A stretch of DNA of 5,563 bases from Clostridiaceae bacterium (lineage in GTDB: Bacteria; Bacillota; Clostridia; Oscillospirales; Acutalibacteraceae): assembly GCA_904501895.1 (NCBI GenBank), contig CAJGCX010000109.1, positions 1 through 5,563 of the forward strand, read 5' to 3'. Below the pieces are notes generated by a model, which had not been told where the DNA came from, searched no databases, and saw nothing but the letters and a program-made list of their open reading frames with translations. A program made the translations under genes and the position numbers. Below are positions 4,411-5,563 of the stretch, one piece after another. How positions within the stretch are numbered: the first letter of the stretch is position 1; every line of letters starts with the position of its first letter.

Positions 4411-5563
4411 ATGGAAACCTTGGAAATTATTAAAGAGCTTCTTGAAAACAGAAGCTGGAAAGCACTTAAAGAGCTTCTTGACGAGATGAATGAGCAGGAT
4501 ATTGCGGAAATCTTCATGGAGCTTGAGGAAAGGGATTTGACCCTTATTTACCGTTTGCTTAATAAAGAGCTTGCTGCTGAAGTTTTCGTTAATATGGAGC
4601 CTGAATATCAGGAGCAGCTTATCCGTGCCTTCTCTGATACGGAGCTTCGTGAGGTCCTTGATGAATTATATGTTGACGACGCTGTTGACCTTATTGAGGA
4701 AATGCCATCAAGCCTTGTAAAGCGTATTTTAAAGCATACTGACCCTGAAACAAGAAAGAAAATCAATGAAATATTAAAATATCCTGAGGACTCTGCTGGA
4801 AGCATTATGACAATTGAGTATGTTGACTTAAAGCGCTCAATGACCGTTGCCGATGCTTTTATGAGAATCCGTCGTACTGGTGTTGACAAGGAAACAATTT
4901 ATACCTGCTATGTAACTGACAGTAAGCGAAAGCTTAAGGGTGTTGTTACTGTTAAGGAATTGCTTTTAGCAGATGAAAATGCCGAAATCCGTGAAATAAT
5001 GGAGGATAATGTTATCTCCGTTAATACCTCTGAGGATAAAGAGGTTGTTGCTGACCTTTTCGATAAATACGACCTTCTTGCTCTTCCTGTTGTTGACCGT
5101 GAAAACCGACTTGTTGGTATTATCACTGTCGATGACGCTATCGACGTTATGCAGGAAGAAATCACAGAGGATATGGAATTGATGGCTGCGATTACTCCTA
5201 CTGACAAGCCATATCTTAAAATGAGCGTATTTGAAAACTTTAAAAAGCGTATCCCTTGGCTTATGCTTTTGATGGTTTCTGCAACCTTTACTGAAAGAAT
5301 TATCACTTATTTTGAAGGTGCATTGACCTCGTGCGTTGTGCTGACTGCATTTATCCCAATGCTTACAGGTACATGCGGTAACTGTGGTAATCAGTCCTCA
5401 TCAACAATTATCCGTGGTATTTCATTAGGTGAAATTGAATTCAGAGATACCTTAAAGGTTGTGCTTAAGGAATTTTCAATTGCTTTGATTTGCGGTATTG
5501 CTCTTGCAATAGTTAATTTCGTAAAGCTTATGCTTTTCAACGACGTTGGCTGGAAAATTGCTC
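4411..5563 (+). CDS. mgtE: Mg2+ transporter/channel MgtE (C-terminal part beyond the window)
   Basis: The 384 visible residues match MgtE, the CBS-domain Mg2+ channel of the cytoplasmic membrane, which takes up Mg2+ and gates itself shut when cytosolic Mg2+ is high. Order: acidic helical MgtE N domain (about 1-128, including ELYVDDAVDLIEEMP and the YPEDSAGSIMT junction at 124-133); two CBS domains (about 134-190 and 197-255, the second ending LVGIITVDDAIDVM); a connecting plug helix (about 256-277); and the start of the membrane domain (IPWLMLLMVSATFTERIITY, from 281), with the family signature PMLTGTCGNCGNQSSSTIIRG (residues 316-336). The family is about 450 residues, so the last ~65-70 are missing. 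ATG 4411 has AAAGGAG (4395-4401) 9 nt upstream. An M-box riboswitch controls its transcription. The signature has two Cys where many relatives have other small residues. Confidence 0.96.
   Translation, partial: METLEIIKELLENRSWKALKELLDEMNEQDIAEIFMELEERDLTLIYRLLNKELAAEVFVNMEPEYQEQLIRAFSDTELREVLDELYVDDAVDLIEEMPSSLVKRILKHTDPETRKKINEILKYPEDSAGSIMTIEYVDLKRSMTVADAFMRIRRTGVDKETIYTCYVTDSKRKLKGVVTVKELLLADENAEIREIMEDNVISVNTSEDKEVVADLFDKYDLLALPVVDRENRLVGIITVDDAIDVMQEEITEDMELMAAITPTDKPYLKMSVFENFKKRIPWLMLLMVSATFTERIITYFEGALTSCVVLTAFIPMLTGTCGNCGNQSSSTIIRGISLGEIEFRDTLKVVLKEFSIALICGIALAIVNFVKLMLFNDVGWKIA

Noticed and set aside
4608..5306. Minus-strand ORFs of 93 and 132 codons
   Set aside because: Antisense shadows of mgtE, Ser/Ile/Arg-rich as expected from reverse reading of its codons, with no independent signals.

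Overview
The window looks like chromosomal DNA from a low-GC Gram-positive gut-type anaerobe of the Clostridia (Oscillospirales/Ruminococcaceae-like). This is inferred from AT-rich spacers, strong AGGAG ribosome binding sites, sigma-A-like promoters, an M-box in front of mgtE, and the RepA_N and GPH-transporter gene types. No rRNA, tRNA, CRISPR array or transposase was found.

Layout. (1) Bases 1-289, minus strand: N-terminal 96 residues of a PHP-domain phosphoesterase with its own promoter and ribosome binding site. (2) Bases 290-823: a gene-poor, AT-rich spacer. It holds a GC-richer two-hairpin repeat (411-491), a pair of direct repeats ending in a palindrome (546-586), a terminator-like hairpin (654-686) and a large hairpin (747-806) just before the next gene. 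No credible gene was seen in it. (3) Bases 824-1372, plus strand: a short protein with a RepA_N-type replication-initiator N-terminal domain, probably starting at TTG. (4) Bases 1395-3818, minus strand, convergent with the previous gene: a GPH-family sugar:cation symporter carrying an unusual C-terminal extension of about 315 residues. Its terminator lies inside the 3' end of the RepA_N-like gene. (5) Bases 3819-4410: a divergent regulatory region. It holds the transporter promoter, an inverted repeat, the mgtE promoter, an M-box (ykoK) Mg2+ riboswitch with an intrinsic terminator and a competing antiterminator, a possible 23-codon leader ORF containing Pro-Pro-Gly, and a hairpin that would hide the mgtE Shine-Dalgarno. 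(6) Bases 4411 to the window end, plus strand: mgtE, a CBS-domain Mg2+ transporter/channel, cut off in its membrane domain.

How the parts work together. The mgtE half is a Mg2+ homeostasis unit: high Mg2+ should fold the M-box and terminate transcription before the transporter gene. The most interesting signal is that transcripts passing this terminator appear to meet a second control layer, a translatable leader ORF followed by a sequestered ribosome binding site. The other three genes show no evident functional link to one another or to mgtE.
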